A program made the translations under genes and the position numbers. Shown here in pieces: positions 18,244-26,733 of a stretch of DNA of 64,000 bases (position 1 is its first letter; each line of letters opens with the position of its first letter). Where the stretch lies: contig CP099652.1 in assembly GCA_024123955.1 (NCBI GenBank), positions 5,952,001-6,016,000 on the forward strand, read 5' to 3'. The stretch comes from Oxalobacteraceae bacterium OTU3CINTB1. GTDB taxonomy: Bacteria > Pseudomonadota > Gammaproteobacteria > Burkholderiales > Burkholderiaceae_D. Below the pieces are notes generated by a model. It was given only the letters and a program-made list of their open reading frames with translations. It was not told the DNA's origin and made no database searches.

Positions 18244-18648
18244 ATGAACACCAACCAAACCAACGGCCCGGTGCAGATCGCCGAAACCTTCTTTGCGCAC
18301 TGGAGCGCCAACCGCATCGACGCGGCGCTGGCGATGTTGTCCGAGGACGTCCTGTACGACAATGTGCCGTTCCCCGACATCGTCGGCCGCGCCGGCGTCG
18401 AAGCCTTCCATCGCGGCTTCGGCATCGGCACCGACTTCCGGGTCGACTGGCAGGTGCGGCATATCGCGGCGACCGACAACGTCGTCCTCAACGAGCGGAT
18501 CGACATCTTCCGCCACAAGAACGGCGGCGCCATCACCTTGCCGGTCATGGGCACGGTGACGGTCGAAAACGGCGAGATCACCGTTTGGCGCGACTACTTC
18601 GATCCGGCCGATTTCGAGCGCCAGCTAAAACACGCGATCGGGGAATGA
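18244..18648 (+). CDS. Limonene-1,2-epoxide hydrolase-like protein (SnoaL/NTF2 fold)
   Basis: 134 residues with an NTF2-like cone fold. The residues used by limonene epoxide hydrolase appear at matching spacing: Tyr38 and Asn40 ('LYDNVP'), Arg85 and Asp87 ('LNERIDIF'), and Asp117 ('VWRDYFD'). The catalytic Asp-Arg-Asp triad is therefore likely complete, which supports epoxide hydrolysis rather than a purely structural NTF2 protein. Pairing with an SDR suggests epoxide to diol to ketone conversion. The natural substrate cannot be read from sequence. Confidence 0.78.
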   Translation: MNTNQTNGPVQIAETFFAHWSANRIDAALAMLSEDVLYDNVPFPDIVGRAGVEAFHRGFGIGTDFRVDWQVRHIAATDNVVLNERIDIFRHKNGGAITLPVMGTVTVENGEITVWRDYFDPADFERQLKHAIGE

Positions 18649-18667
18649 CGTTGAAATACGTCGGGGT

Positions 18668-20857
18668 TTATACGGGAGGCAGGCCTGGCAGAAGCTTGTC
18701 CAGCGTGACCGGATAATTCCTTACCCGCACGCCGGTGGCGTTGTAGACCGCGTTGGCGATCGCCGCGCCGACGCCGCACAGACCGAGCTCGCCGACGCCC
18801 TTGGCCTTCATCGGCGACGACAGCGGGTCGGTCTCGTCGAGGAAGATCACCTCCTGCTTGGGAATGTCGGCATGTACCGGCACCTCGTAGCCAGCCAGGT
18901 CGTGGTTGACGAAGAAACCGGCTCGCTTATCGACCACCAACTCCTCCATCAGCGCCGAACCCACACCCATCGTCATCGCGCCGATCACCTGGCTGCGCGC
19001 GGTCTTCGGATTGAGGATGCGGCCCGCCGCGCACACGGCCAGCATGCGGCGCACGCGTACCTCGCCGGTGGCCGCGTCCACGCCCACCTCGACGAAATGG
19101 GCGCCGAACGTCGATTGCTGGAATTTCTTATCCAGGTCGCCAAACTCCATGCTGTCCTCGGCGACGATCTCGCCGCTTTCCGCCGCCCGACCCAAGGGCG
19201 CGGAGCGCGCGCCGACGCGCACCTGGCCGTCGGCGAACAGCGCCTCGCCGGGGCCCAGGTCCAGGCGCTGGACCACCGCCTCGCGCAGCTTGACGCAAGC
19301 CGCGTAGACGCCGGAGGTCGAGCAGTTGGCGCCGAACTGGCCGCCGGAGCCGGACGACACCGGGAACGCCGAATCGCCAAGGCGCACGCTGACCTTGTCC
19401 ATGCCCACGCCCAGCATCTCCGCCGCGGTCTGCGCGATGATGGTGTAGCTGCCGGTGCCGATGTCGGTCATGTCGCTTTCCACCGTCACTCGACCGTCTC
19501 GGTCGAGCCGAACGCGCGCGCCGGATTTCAACAACAGGTTGTTGCGGAACGCGGCCGCCACGCCCATGCCGACCAGCCAGCGGCCATCGCGCGTCTTGCC
19601 CGGTTGCGCCTGGCGGCTCTTCCAGCCGAAACGCTCGGCGCCGGTGCGCAAGCATTCGATCAAGCTGCGCTGCGAAAAGTGGCGGTCCTTCTTTTCCGGA
19701 TCGACCTTGGTGTCGTTGATGATGCGGAAGCGCACCGGATCGATTTTCAGCTTCTCGGCCATTTCGTCCATCGCGATCTCCAGCGCCATCAGACCAGGCG
19801 CCTCGCCCGGCGCGCGCATGGCGTTGGCCTCGGGCAGATCGAGCAGCGCCAGGCGCGTGGCGAGCATGCGGTTGGCGCCGGCGTACAGCAGGCGGGTTTG
19901 CTGCACCGCGTCCTCCGGGCTGCCGCCGGGCAGGTTGCCGGTCCACGTCTCGTGGCCGATCGCGGTGATGGCGCCGTCGCGCGTCGCCCCGATGCGGATG
20001 CGCTGGATGGTCGATGCCCGGTGCGTGGTATTGTTGGCGATGAACGGGCGGCTCAGCGCCACCTTGACCGGCCGCTTGGCCGCGCGCGCGCCCAGCGCGG
20101 CCAGCACGGCGTCCGCGCGCAGGAACAACTTGCCGCCGAAGCCGCCGCCGATAAACGGCGACACCAGGCGCACCTTCTCCTTCGGGATCCCCAGCGTGGT
20201 GGCCAGGTCGGTGCGGGTCCAGTCGATCATCTGGTTCGAGGTCCACACGGTCAGTTGGTCGCCGTCCCACGCCGCGATCGACGCATACGGTTCCATCATC
20301 GCGTGCGTGTTGCCCGGCGTGGTGTATTCGGCGTCCAGACGCACCGGCGCGTCGGCGTAGGCGCCGGCGAAATCGCCGATGGCCGGCGGTGCGTCCTTGG
20401 TCAAGGTGGCGGAACCCTTGACGGCGGCCAGATCGTACTTCCCTTTTGTTTCGGCGTATTTGACCTTGACCAGCTGCGCGGCCGAGCGGGCCTGCTCGAA
20501 GCTCTCGGCCACCACCAGCCCGATGGCCTGGTGATAGTGCTCGATGTCCGGCCCGCCCAGCAGCTTGGCGGTATTGAAGTTGCCCTTGCCTAGCTTGCCC
20601 GCCGATTCGGCGGTGACGATGGCGATCACGCCGGGCGCGCGGCGCGCCTCGGCCAGGTCCATCGATTCGATGCGGCCCTTGGCGATGGCCGCGCCGACGA
20701 CGCAGCCATAGGCGGCGTTGGGCGCGGCCTTGTGCTGCTCGTACGCGTAGGTGGCCGCGCCGGTGGTTTTGAGCGCGCCGTCGATGCGGTTGTGCGGGCG
20801 GCCGACGACCTTGAGCTGGTCGATCGGATTGGTGGTGGCGGCTTTATCGAATTTCAT
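18668..20857 (-). CDS. paoC: PaoC-type molybdopterin cytosine dinucleotide subunit of periplasmic aldehyde oxidoreductase
   Basis: 729 residues, catalytic subunit. MoCo and substrate segments are 'SPFIGGGFGGKL', 'EANAMRAPGEAPGLMALEIA', 'GTGSYTIIAQTAAEMLG' and 'SSGSGGQFGANCSTSGVYAA', and the catalytic glutamate is at about 690 in 'KGVGELGLCG'. The start is the ATG at 20857 (MKFDKAATTNPIDQ); the frame extending to 21106 runs through the FAD-subunit gene and is not coding. Four bases separate it from the FAD subunit stop. It oxidises aromatic and aliphatic aldehydes to acids in characterised homologues. It is paralogous to the orphan subunit at 8187-10397. Confidence 0.93.
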   Translation of the reverse strand: MKFDKAATTNPIDQLKVVGRPHNRIDGALKTTGAATYAYEQHKAAPNAAYGCVVGAAIAKGRIESMDLAEARRAPGVIAIVTAESAGKLGKGNFNTAKLLGGPDIEHYHQAIGLVVAESFEQARSAAQLVKVKYAETKGKYDLAAVKGSATLTKDAPPAIGDFAGAYADAPVRLDAEYTTPGNTHAMMEPYASIAAWDGDQLTVWTSNQMIDWTRTDLATTLGIPKEKVRLVSPFIGGGFGGKLFLRADAVLAALGARAAKRPVKVALSRPFIANNTTHRASTIQRIRIGATRDGAITAIGHETWTGNLPGGSPEDAVQQTRLLYAGANRMLATRLALLDLPEANAMRAPGEAPGLMALEIAMDEMAEKLKIDPVRFRIINDTKVDPEKKDRHFSQRSLIECLRTGAERFGWKSRQAQPGKTRDGRWLVGMGVAAAFRNNLLLKSGARVRLDRDGRVTVESDMTDIGTGSYTIIAQTAAEMLGVGMDKVSVRLGDSAFPVSSGSGGQFGANCSTSGVYAACVKLREAVVQRLDLGPGEALFADGQVRVGARSAPLGRAAESGEIVAEDSMEFGDLDKKFQQSTFGAHFVEVGVDAATGEVRVRRMLAVCAAGRILNPKTARSQVIGAMTMGVGSALMEELVVDKRAGFFVNHDLAGYEVPVHADIPKQEVIFLDETDPLSSPMKAKGVGELGLCGVGAAIANAVYNATGVRVRNYPVTLDKLLPGLPPV

Positions 20858-20861
20858 GGCA

Positions 20862-21821
20862 TTACCCTTTCTTCGCGTCGGCCAGCATGGCGGCGAGCGT
20901 GCGTTGCACCAACGGGATCTTGAAGGCGTTTTCCTCGGTCGTGCGCGCGCCTTGCAGCAGGCGCCCGGCCACCGCGCCGGCGCCGCGCGGCAGCAAGCGG
21001 TCGGCCTCCTCCACCCGCCACGGCTTGTGGGCGACGCCGCCGACTGCCACCCGTCCGCTGCCGTCGCGCTGCACCACCAGCGCCACCGACACCAGCGCGA
21101 ACGCATACGAGGCGCGGTCGCGTACCTTGTGGTACAGGTGCTGCCCGCCGAGCGGCTTGGGCAAGGTGACGGCGGTGATCAATTCCCCCGGCAGCAGCGC
21201 CGTTTCGATGTGCGGCGTGGTGCCGGGCAGGCGATGGAAGTCGGCGATCGGAATTGTGCGCACAGCGCCGCCCGGCCGCACCGTCTCGACCTGCGCGTCG
21301 AGCAGGCGCATGGCGATCGCCATATCGCTCGGGTGGGTGGCGATGCAGGCGTCGCTGGCGCCGATGATGGCGTGCGAGCGGCTAAAGCCGCCGATGGCGG
21401 AACAACCGCTGCCCGGGCGGCGTTTGTTGCATGCCTGGTTGGTGTCGTAAAAATAGGGGCAGCGGGTGCGCTGCAGCAGGTTGCCGGCGGTGGTGGCCTT
21501 GTTGCGCAACTGCGCCGAAGCCCCCGCCAGCAACGCGCGCGAGAGCACGCCGTAGTCGCGCCGCACCGTCGCGTCGGCCGCCAGCTCGGTGTTGCGCACC
21601 AGCGCGCCGATGCGCAGGCCGCCGTCGGCGGTCGGTTCGATCTTGTCGAGGCCGGGGCCGATGCCGTTGATGTCGACCAGATGCGCCGGCGTTTCGATCT
21701 CGAGCTTCATCAGGTCGAGCAGATTGGTGCCGCCGGCGATGAAGCGGGCGCCCGGCACGGTGGCCGCCGCGACGGCCGCCTCCACTGCCGTCGCGGCGCG
21801 CTGATAGGTGAAGACCTTCAT
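20862..21821 (-). CDS. paoB: PaoB-type FAD and [4Fe-4S] subunit of periplasmic aldehyde oxidoreductase
   Basis: 319 residues. The FAD-binding N-terminus includes '[20 protein letters not shown]'. A cysteine-rich insert, Cys121 ('RCPYFYD'), Cys131, Cys140 ('RPGSGC') and Cys159, matches the extra [4Fe-4S] site known in E. coli PaoB and absent from ordinary xanthine dehydrogenase FAD subunits. The start ATG at 21821 overlaps the stop of the iron-sulfur subunit gene (ATGA), which indicates translational coupling. It transfers electrons between the [2Fe-2S] clusters and an external acceptor. Confidence 0.93.
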   Translation of the reverse strand: MKVFTYQRAATAVEAAVAAATVPGARFIAGGTNLLDLMKLEIETPAHLVDINGIGPGLDKIEPTADGGLRIGALVRNTELAADATVRRDYGVLSRALLAGASAQLRNKATTAGNLLQRTRCPYFYDTNQACNKRRPGSGCSAIGGFSRSHAIIGASDACIATHPSDMAIAMRLLDAQVETVRPGGAVRTIPIADFHRLPGTTPHIETALLPGELITAVTLPKPLGGQHLYHKVRDRASYAFALVSVALVVQRDGSGRVAVGGVAHKPWRVEEADRLLPRGAGAVAGRLLQGARTTEENAFKIPLVQRTLAAMLADAKKG

Positions 21822-22459
21822 GACGCACCTCCCACTTCGACGATGGCGTCGAGGATGTTGGCGTAGGCGCCGCAGCGGCAGATGTTGCCGCTCATGCGCT
21901 CGCGGATCTCGTCGGCGCTGAGCAGCGGATGCACGGTCAGCGACGGGCTGACATGGCTCGGGATGCCCTGCTTGATTTCGTCGAGCACGGCGATCGCGGA
22001 ACAGATTTGTCCCGGCGTGCAGTAGCCGCACTGGTAGCCATCGTGCTTGATGAACGCCGCCTGCATCGGATGCAGCTTGTCCTGCTGGCCCACGCCTTCG
22101 ATGGTGGTGACTTGCGCGCCCTCGTGCATCACCGCCAGGGTAAGGCAGGAGTTGATGCGGCGGCCATCGACCATCACCGTGCAGGCGCCGCACTGACCGT
22201 GATCGCAGCCCTTCTTGGTGCCGGTCAGGTGCAAGTGCTCGCGCAGCGCGTCGAGCAAAGTGGTGCGCGTGTCCAGGTTCAGCGTATGCGGCTTGCCGTT
22301 GACGCGCAACGACACCTTTGTGATGAAGGGAGCGTTACTGAAATCGGTGGCCGCGCGCTCCTGGGCATGCGCCAGGGGCACGGCCACCGCCGTCGCCGAC
22401 ATCGCGCCGGCGATCAATAGCTCGCGCCGGGTTATCTTGATCTCGCTGGAATTGTCCAT
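21818..22459 (-). CDS. paoA: PaoA-type [2Fe-2S] subunit with Tat-type signal
   Basis: 213 residues. The N-terminal '[20 protein letters not shown]' ending in AHA is a twin-arginine-like export signal, consistent with periplasmic location of the whole complex. The plant-ferredoxin cluster is ligated by Cys85, Cys90, Cys93 and Cys105 ('[15 protein letters not shown]'). The second cluster uses Cys144, Cys147, Cys194 and Cys196 ('CGYCTPGQ', 'GNICRCGAY'). It is the first gene of the paoABC operon. I see no paoD-like insertion chaperone gene in the window, so it must lie elsewhere. Confidence 0.94.
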   Translation of the reverse strand: MDNSSEIKITRRELLIAGAMSATAVAVPLAHAQERAATDFSNAPFITKVSLRVNGKPHTLNLDTRTTLLDALREHLHLTGTKKGCDHGQCGACTVMVDGRRINSCLTLAVMHEGAQVTTIEGVGQQDKLHPMQAAFIKHDGYQCGYCTPGQICSAIAVLDEIKQGIPSHVSPSLTVHPLLSADEIRERMSGNICRCGAYANILDAIVEVGGAS

Positions 22460-22515
22460 GGGGTTCCGATCTGTCTTTGTTCAGGTGAATAAGCGTGGAG
22501 AAATACGTGGCGGCG

Positions 22516-22941
22516 CTAATCGGCCAGCTCGATTCTTACATTGAGGTCGCCCGCGCGCTTGAACGCGACCAAGCCGCTATCGATGCGTCCCAGCGGGATC
22601 AGTCCCGGCGAGTAGGCGAAATCCTTGTAGTAGAAGGCCAGGTTGCCCCAGGGCGCGTAGTAGGCGATGGTTCCCACCGTCGGCGTGGCGCCGGCCGGCG
22701 CACCCGCGGTTGATAATTTTCGATCCAGGTAGACGATTTTCTCGGTGCTGGCATAGTCGCCGAGCGTCAGCGTCAGCGGCAACCTGGAGATGAAGTCGCG
22801 TGTGGTCGGGTTGTCCACCAGGGTCGCGACGACGACCTGCCCGTCCACGGTCATCCTGATTTTTTGGGCATGCGCGGCGCGGCCCGCCATAAGAGCCATA
22901 GTCATGGTTATCGAAGAAAAGAATAGGGTGTGCGATCGCAT
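22516..22941 (-). CDS. Secreted cyclophilin-like fold protein
   Basis: 141 residues. An N-terminal signal peptide ('FFSSITMTMALMAGRAAHAQ') precedes a domain with 'IRMTVDGQVVVATLVDNPTT', 'FISRLPLTLTLGDYASTEKI' and 'APWGNLAFYYKDFAYSPGLI', which is the pattern of the cyclophilin-like family often found fused to or beside flavin and transport proteins. The family lacks the prolyl isomerase active-site residues, and its function is unknown. Its ATG shares one base with the MFS gene stop (TGATG), so it is translated after the exporter. A periplasmic role is inferred from the signal peptide. Confidence 0.75.
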   Translation of the reverse strand: MRSHTLFFSSITMTMALMAGRAAHAQKIRMTVDGQVVVATLVDNPTTRDFISRLPLTLTLGDYASTEKIVYLDRKLSTAGAPAGATPTVGTIAYYAPWGNLAFYYKDFAYSPGLIPLGRIDSGLVAFKRAGDLNVRIELAD

Positions 22942-24140
22942 CAGGCATTCCCGCGTGGTTTCAGACGTCCGCCATTGCCGACAATGATCGACGAAGCCGC
23001 GAGCATCGCGGCGCCGCCGATCAGGGTGGCCATGATCGACAGGTGGTCCAGCAGCACGCCGCCAAGCGCGGCGCCGAGCATGATCGCCAGCTGAATCGCC
23101 GCGACCAGCAGGCCGCCGCCGCTCTCCGGCTCGTCGGCGATGCCCTTGCTCAGCCAGGTCGACCACGCCACCGGAATGGCCGCGTTCAGCGCGCCCCAGG
23201 CGATCAGCGCGATCCCCACCGCCCACAACACATGGCCGACGGCCAGCAGCGCCAGCGTGACGGCGCCCAGCGCCAACGGCAGCCAGCGCAGCAAGCCATA
23301 CAGGTGGCTGCCCAGCATCACCGTCGCGGCGTAGGTGCCGAGAAAACCGGCCGCGCCCAGACCGAGCAACAGCATCGACAGCTGCGGCACCGTCACGCCC
23401 GTGTAGGCCTCCAGGAAGGGTCGCAGGTAGGTGAACGTGGCGAAGGCGCCGGCGAACGACAGCATCACCCCGGCCATGCCGAACGCCACGTTCGGGCGCT
23501 TGAGCAGGCCGAGGACCCTGCGGACCGGATTGGCGGCCTGCGGCGGCATGGACGGCAAGCTGATCCACTGCCACACCAGGTTGGCGACGACGAACGGCGT
23601 CAACGCCCAGAACGTGCCGCGCCAGCCGATGATGGCGCCAAAATAGCTGCCGATGGGCGCGGCGAACGCCGCCGCGACGGCGTTACCCGTGTACATCAAG
23701 CCGAGTGCCTTGGGAATTGACTCGGCTGGAACCAGGCGCATCACCGTGGCCGTGGCCAGCGCCCAGAATCCGCCCACGGTGATGCCCAACAGGGAGCGCG
23801 CCACCATCAGCACGGCGAAGTTCGGCGCGCAGGCGATCAGCACCAGCGAGGCGAGCATCACGCCGGTCAGCGCCATGAGCACGTGGCGGCGGTCGAAGTG
23901 GCTGGCGATCGAAGGAATAAGCAGGCTGGTCACCACCGCGAACAGGCCGGAGATCGAAATCGCCTGGCCGGCCATGCCTTGCGTGGCGCCCAGGTCGCTG
24001 GCGATGGGCGTCAGCAGGCTGACGGGCATGAACTCGGAGGCGATCAGCAGCGCCACGCACATGGCCATGGCGCCGACCGCGCTCCAGGCGGGCTGGCCGG
24101 TGAAAGTCTGCTTCGGTAGGGAGCTGCTGGCGATGTTCAT
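22941..24140 (-). CDS. MFS transporter, sugar/drug efflux type (YdhP/AraJ-like)
   Basis: 399 residues with about 12 hydrophobic segments. 'GAMAMCVALLIASEFMPVSL' and 'VTSLLIPSIASHFDRRHVLM' (first cytoplasmic loop, between helices 2 and 3) and 'RSLLGITVGGFWALATATVM' are typical of the DHA1 efflux branch that includes AraJ and YdhP. I chose the ATG at 24140 because AAGGA lies eight to nine bases upstream; the frame from 24182 has no better signal. It is divergent from a LysR gene starting at 24305 that probably controls it. Substrate unknown. Confidence 0.87.
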   Translation of the reverse strand: MNIASSSLPKQTFTGQPAWSAVGAMAMCVALLIASEFMPVSLLTPIASDLGATQGMAGQAISISGLFAVVTSLLIPSIASHFDRRHVLMALTGVMLASLVLIACAPNFAVLMVARSLLGITVGGFWALATATVMRLVPAESIPKALGLMYTGNAVAAAFAAPIGSYFGAIIGWRGTFWALTPFVVANLVWQWISLPSMPPQAANPVRRVLGLLKRPNVAFGMAGVMLSFAGAFATFTYLRPFLEAYTGVTVPQLSMLLLGLGAAGFLGTYAATVMLGSHLYGLLRWLPLALGAVTLALLAVGHVLWAVGIALIAWGALNAAIPVAWSTWLSKGIADEPESGGGLLVAAIQLAIMLGAALGGVLLDHLSIMATLIGGAAMLAASSIIVGNGGRLKPRGNA

Positions 24141-24304
24141 AGTTCTTGTCCTTCCAAACCCAATCGGGCATGGTAGCGGCATTGACGGCCCCGCGCGCCA
24201 TGCGGTTTTGCTAGGGTTTATGCAGGAAAATCATCAATCGCGCCACTCCGGCCGACGTCGTGCAACTGCTAGAATGCAAGATCACCCCACCCGGAAGCGA
24301 CCCC

Positions 24305-25198
24305 ATGGCCCGCGAAAACATCAACGACATTCTTGTGTTTCTCGAGGTGGCGCGCGAGCGCAGTTTCACGCGCGCGGCCGCCAAACTGGGCATGTCGCAG
24401 TCGGGGCTGAGCCACATCGTGCGCGGGCTGGAGGCGCGCATGGGCGTGCAACTGCTGGCGCGCACCACCCGCAGCGTCGCCCCGACCGAGGCCGGCGAAC
24501 GGCTGATGGAGACCGTGGCGCCGCGCTTCGCCGAGATCGAGGCGGAGATCGCCGCCATCAGCGACCTGGGTGGCAGTCCGGCGGGCCTGATCCGCATCAC
24601 CGCGATTGACCACATCATCGACAGCGTGCTGTGGCCGCGCGTGGCCCACCTGCTGCCGCAATACCCGGACCTGCGCATCGAGATCAACTCCGACTACCGG
24701 ATGCACGACATCGTGGCAGAGCGATTCGACATCGGCGTGCGCTGGGGCGACCAGGTGGAGCAGGACATGATCGCCGTGCGCCTGACGGCCGACGCGCCGA
24801 TGGCGATCGTCGGATCGCCGGACTACTTCAAGCGCCGCGCGATACCCACCTCGCCGCAGGAGCTGTTACAGCACAACTGCATCACCTTGCGGCTGTCGTC
24901 CAACGGCGGCGTGTACGCCTGGGAGCTGTGCGACGGCGACAAACCGATCGAAGTAAAGGTCGGCGGCCAGGCCACCTTCAACAGCGCGTATCAAATGCTC
25001 AACGCGGCGGTGAGCGGCGTCGGCCTGGCGTTTGTGACGGCGGAAATCGCCGGGCCATACATCAGGGACGGACGGCTGGTCAGCGTGATGCAGGAGTGGT
25101 GCCGGCCGTTTCCGGGTTTGCACGCCTACTATCTGTCGAGACGCCATCCATCGCGCGCCTTCACGCTGGTCATCGACGCGCTGCGCTACCAGGGTTAA
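24305..25198 (+). CDS. LysR-family transcriptional regulator
   Basis: 297 residues from the ATG at 24305. The HTH 'INDILVFLEVARERSFTRAA' with 'GMSQSGLSHIVRGLEARMG' and the effector domain 'GLIRITAIDHIIDSVLWPRV' place it in the CrgA/DmlR-like group. It faces the MFS exporter across about 165 bases. The REP pair at 25220-25332 follows about 20 bases after its stop. Confidence 0.9.
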   Translation: MARENINDILVFLEVARERSFTRAAAKLGMSQSGLSHIVRGLEARMGVQLLARTTRSVAPTEAGERLMETVAPRFAEIEAEIAAISDLGGSPAGLIRITAIDHIIDSVLWPRVAHLLPQYPDLRIEINSDYRMHDIVAERFDIGVRWGDQVEQDMIAVRLTADAPMAIVGSPDYFKRRAIPTSPQELLQHNCITLRLSSNGGVYAWELCDGDKPIEVKVGGQATFNSAYQMLNAAVSGVGLAFVTAEIAGPYIRDGRLVSVMQEWCRPFPGLHAYYLSRRHPSRAFTLVIDALRYQG

Positions 25199-25219
25199 GT
25201 GAACGACGGATCACGCATT

Positions 25220-25332
25220 GGCGGATTACGCTGCGCTAATCCGCCCTACGTGGATCCTCCTTTATTTCAGCTACCAGGGCCCTGCCACGGCGACACGTAG
25301 GGCGGATTAGGCGGAACGCCGTAATCCGCCGT
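25220..25332. repeat. REP-like element pair (inverted)
   Basis: Two palindromic units face each other: 'GCGGATTACG...CGCTAATCCGCCCTACGT' at 25220-25251 and 'ACGTAGGGCGGATTAGGCGG...CGCCGTAATCCGCC' at 25295-25330. Each can fold into a hairpin, and the two together form a BIME-like unit. The same family appears at 48190-48295. Such repeats usually lie between genes, as here between a LysR gene and the broken Fic gene. Confidence 0.8.
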
Positions 25333-25438
25333 GTTAGCGCCGCCGGTGACTCCGCTATTCAGGTGAAGCGTAAAGAAGTTGGCCAGCTTATTGAACGGAA
25401 TCAGCTTGGTCCGGTCATACGGATGACGCAGCAGATTA
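25272..25438 (-). other. Possible C-terminal gene remnant overlapping a REP element
   Basis: Directly after the Fic stop codon, the minus strand stays open for about 55 codons to a TGA. It reads 'LLRHPYDRTKLIPFNKLANF' then FTLHLNSGVTGG, and continues through the REP as 'DYGVPPNPPYVSPWQGPG'. The first half looks protein-like and could be the 3' end of a deleted gene. I cannot name a family, and chance is possible. Confidence 0.3.
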
Positions 25439-26607
25439 ATCCAGAGGCATATCGGCTTCGGGATAAAGGTTTGGGAAAAGTATGCAGAGCGCGTCCAACG
25501 GCAGACCGAAACGCACCGGCCCGTAGGGGGAGTCGCTGACGATCAAGCCGTCGGAAAGTAGCTTCGAGAGCAGTGAGCGGGCGTTGCGCTCCCCCAGGCC
25601 GGTCATCTGTGCGAACTCGCCCCGGGAGACCGGCCCAAGCGCAAAAACATGACAGAGCGGAAGGATAGCTTCGCGCCTGATGCGCTTATCCAGTGCGGAT
25701 CGCAGCGTGACCAGTGCCTCGATCCGCTGCTTTATTCCGTCGAGGGCGAGCATCTTGGCCATGAACGAAACCTGGTCCTCACAAATCCCAAGGAAGTACT
25801 GCACCCATTCCAGCAAACCCAGTGCGCTGAGATTTCCGCGCCCATCCAACGCGCCCATTCGTGGAGAGTCCGCATTATGCAGCGCTGCGTAATAAGCTTT
25901 GGTCGATCTGGCGAAACCGCGGCTCGGTGACCACAGGCCTGCGGAGAGCTCCCACAGCGCGCAGTGCGTTTGCAGCCGAGCCGCACGTCCATTTCCGTCC
26001 AAAAAAGGGTGGACCCAGGCCACGCGATGATGGGCACATGCCGCGCTGATCAGAACACCGTCCCAACTCCGCGATGATCCGTACACGTCGTCCAGCCTCT
26101 TTAGAAACGCCGACAGCGATGCCGCAGTGGGGGCGACGTGCATCCCCACCGTTACCTCGCGATCGCGGACCTGTCCAGGGATGATCAGCCCGCCTTCGTC
26201 GGAGAGCCGGTCATCCGCTTTCAGCCGTTGGTATATCGCGCGATGGCATCGATCAGAAATGCCGATGTCAACGCCGGGGTGTGCTTATCCGGTCCTTCCA
26301 ATTCTTTTTCGGCATCAATGTGGGCGATGGCAATGCGCTGCAAGCGCGCCTCCGCAGGCCTATTTGAAAAGTCGTTTCGCAGGGCTCTTTCGATATTGCC
26401 GGGATGGGTACTCTGCCCCTCGATGCGATTGCTGTAAAACGAATTCATTTGCCTGACGAGCTCGCGCAATGATGCCCTTGTCGTTTCATGCACAGCCGAT
26501 GTCAGCCTGACGGAAGACATCACGACGCGCTCGCCCAGAGGAGCAACCTCCTCCAGTTGGCGAGTGCTGAGCAACAGAGGCTCGAACTGATGTGGCGAAT
26601 GGTACAT
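25436..26607 (-). pseudogene. Fic/DOC-family protein, disrupted by a single frameshift
   Basis: Two frames make up one Fic protein. The N-terminal part (26607 to 26221) holds the class II inhibitory motif Ser59-x-x-x-Glu63-Gly64 ('SNRIEG'), which blocks ATP in autoinhibited Fic enzymes. The C-terminal part, open from about 26223 to 25436, holds the catalytic loop 'HPFLDGNGRAAR' and a winged-helix tail ('SRGEFAQMTGLGERNARSLL'). Re-reading one base at about 26223 joins them without gap ('RYTNG' to 'LKADDRLSDEGG'), so one base appears to be missing. The site is not a recognisable slippery sequence. If intact, the protein would AMPylate target hydroxyls. Sequencing error cannot be excluded. Confidence 0.75.
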
Positions 26608-26733
26608 TTCTGCCGCTTTTTTTGCCGCTTTAGTTTTACTGCAACCCTTTGATTATAGAAGTAATTTTAGAATTTTCCACTATTTTTTTAAATTTTTTCT
26701 GCCGCTTTTTTGCCGCGTCATTTTTTCGTGGTT

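Noticed and set aside
18668-21106. Longer start for the PaoC gene at 21106
   Set aside because: The extra 83 codons lie out of frame within the FAD-subunit gene, whereas the ATG at 20857 gives the same N-terminus as the paralogue at 8187.
25200-25340. CRISPR array
   Set aside because: There are only two inverted palindromic units with no direct repeats or spacers of constant length, and no cas genes.
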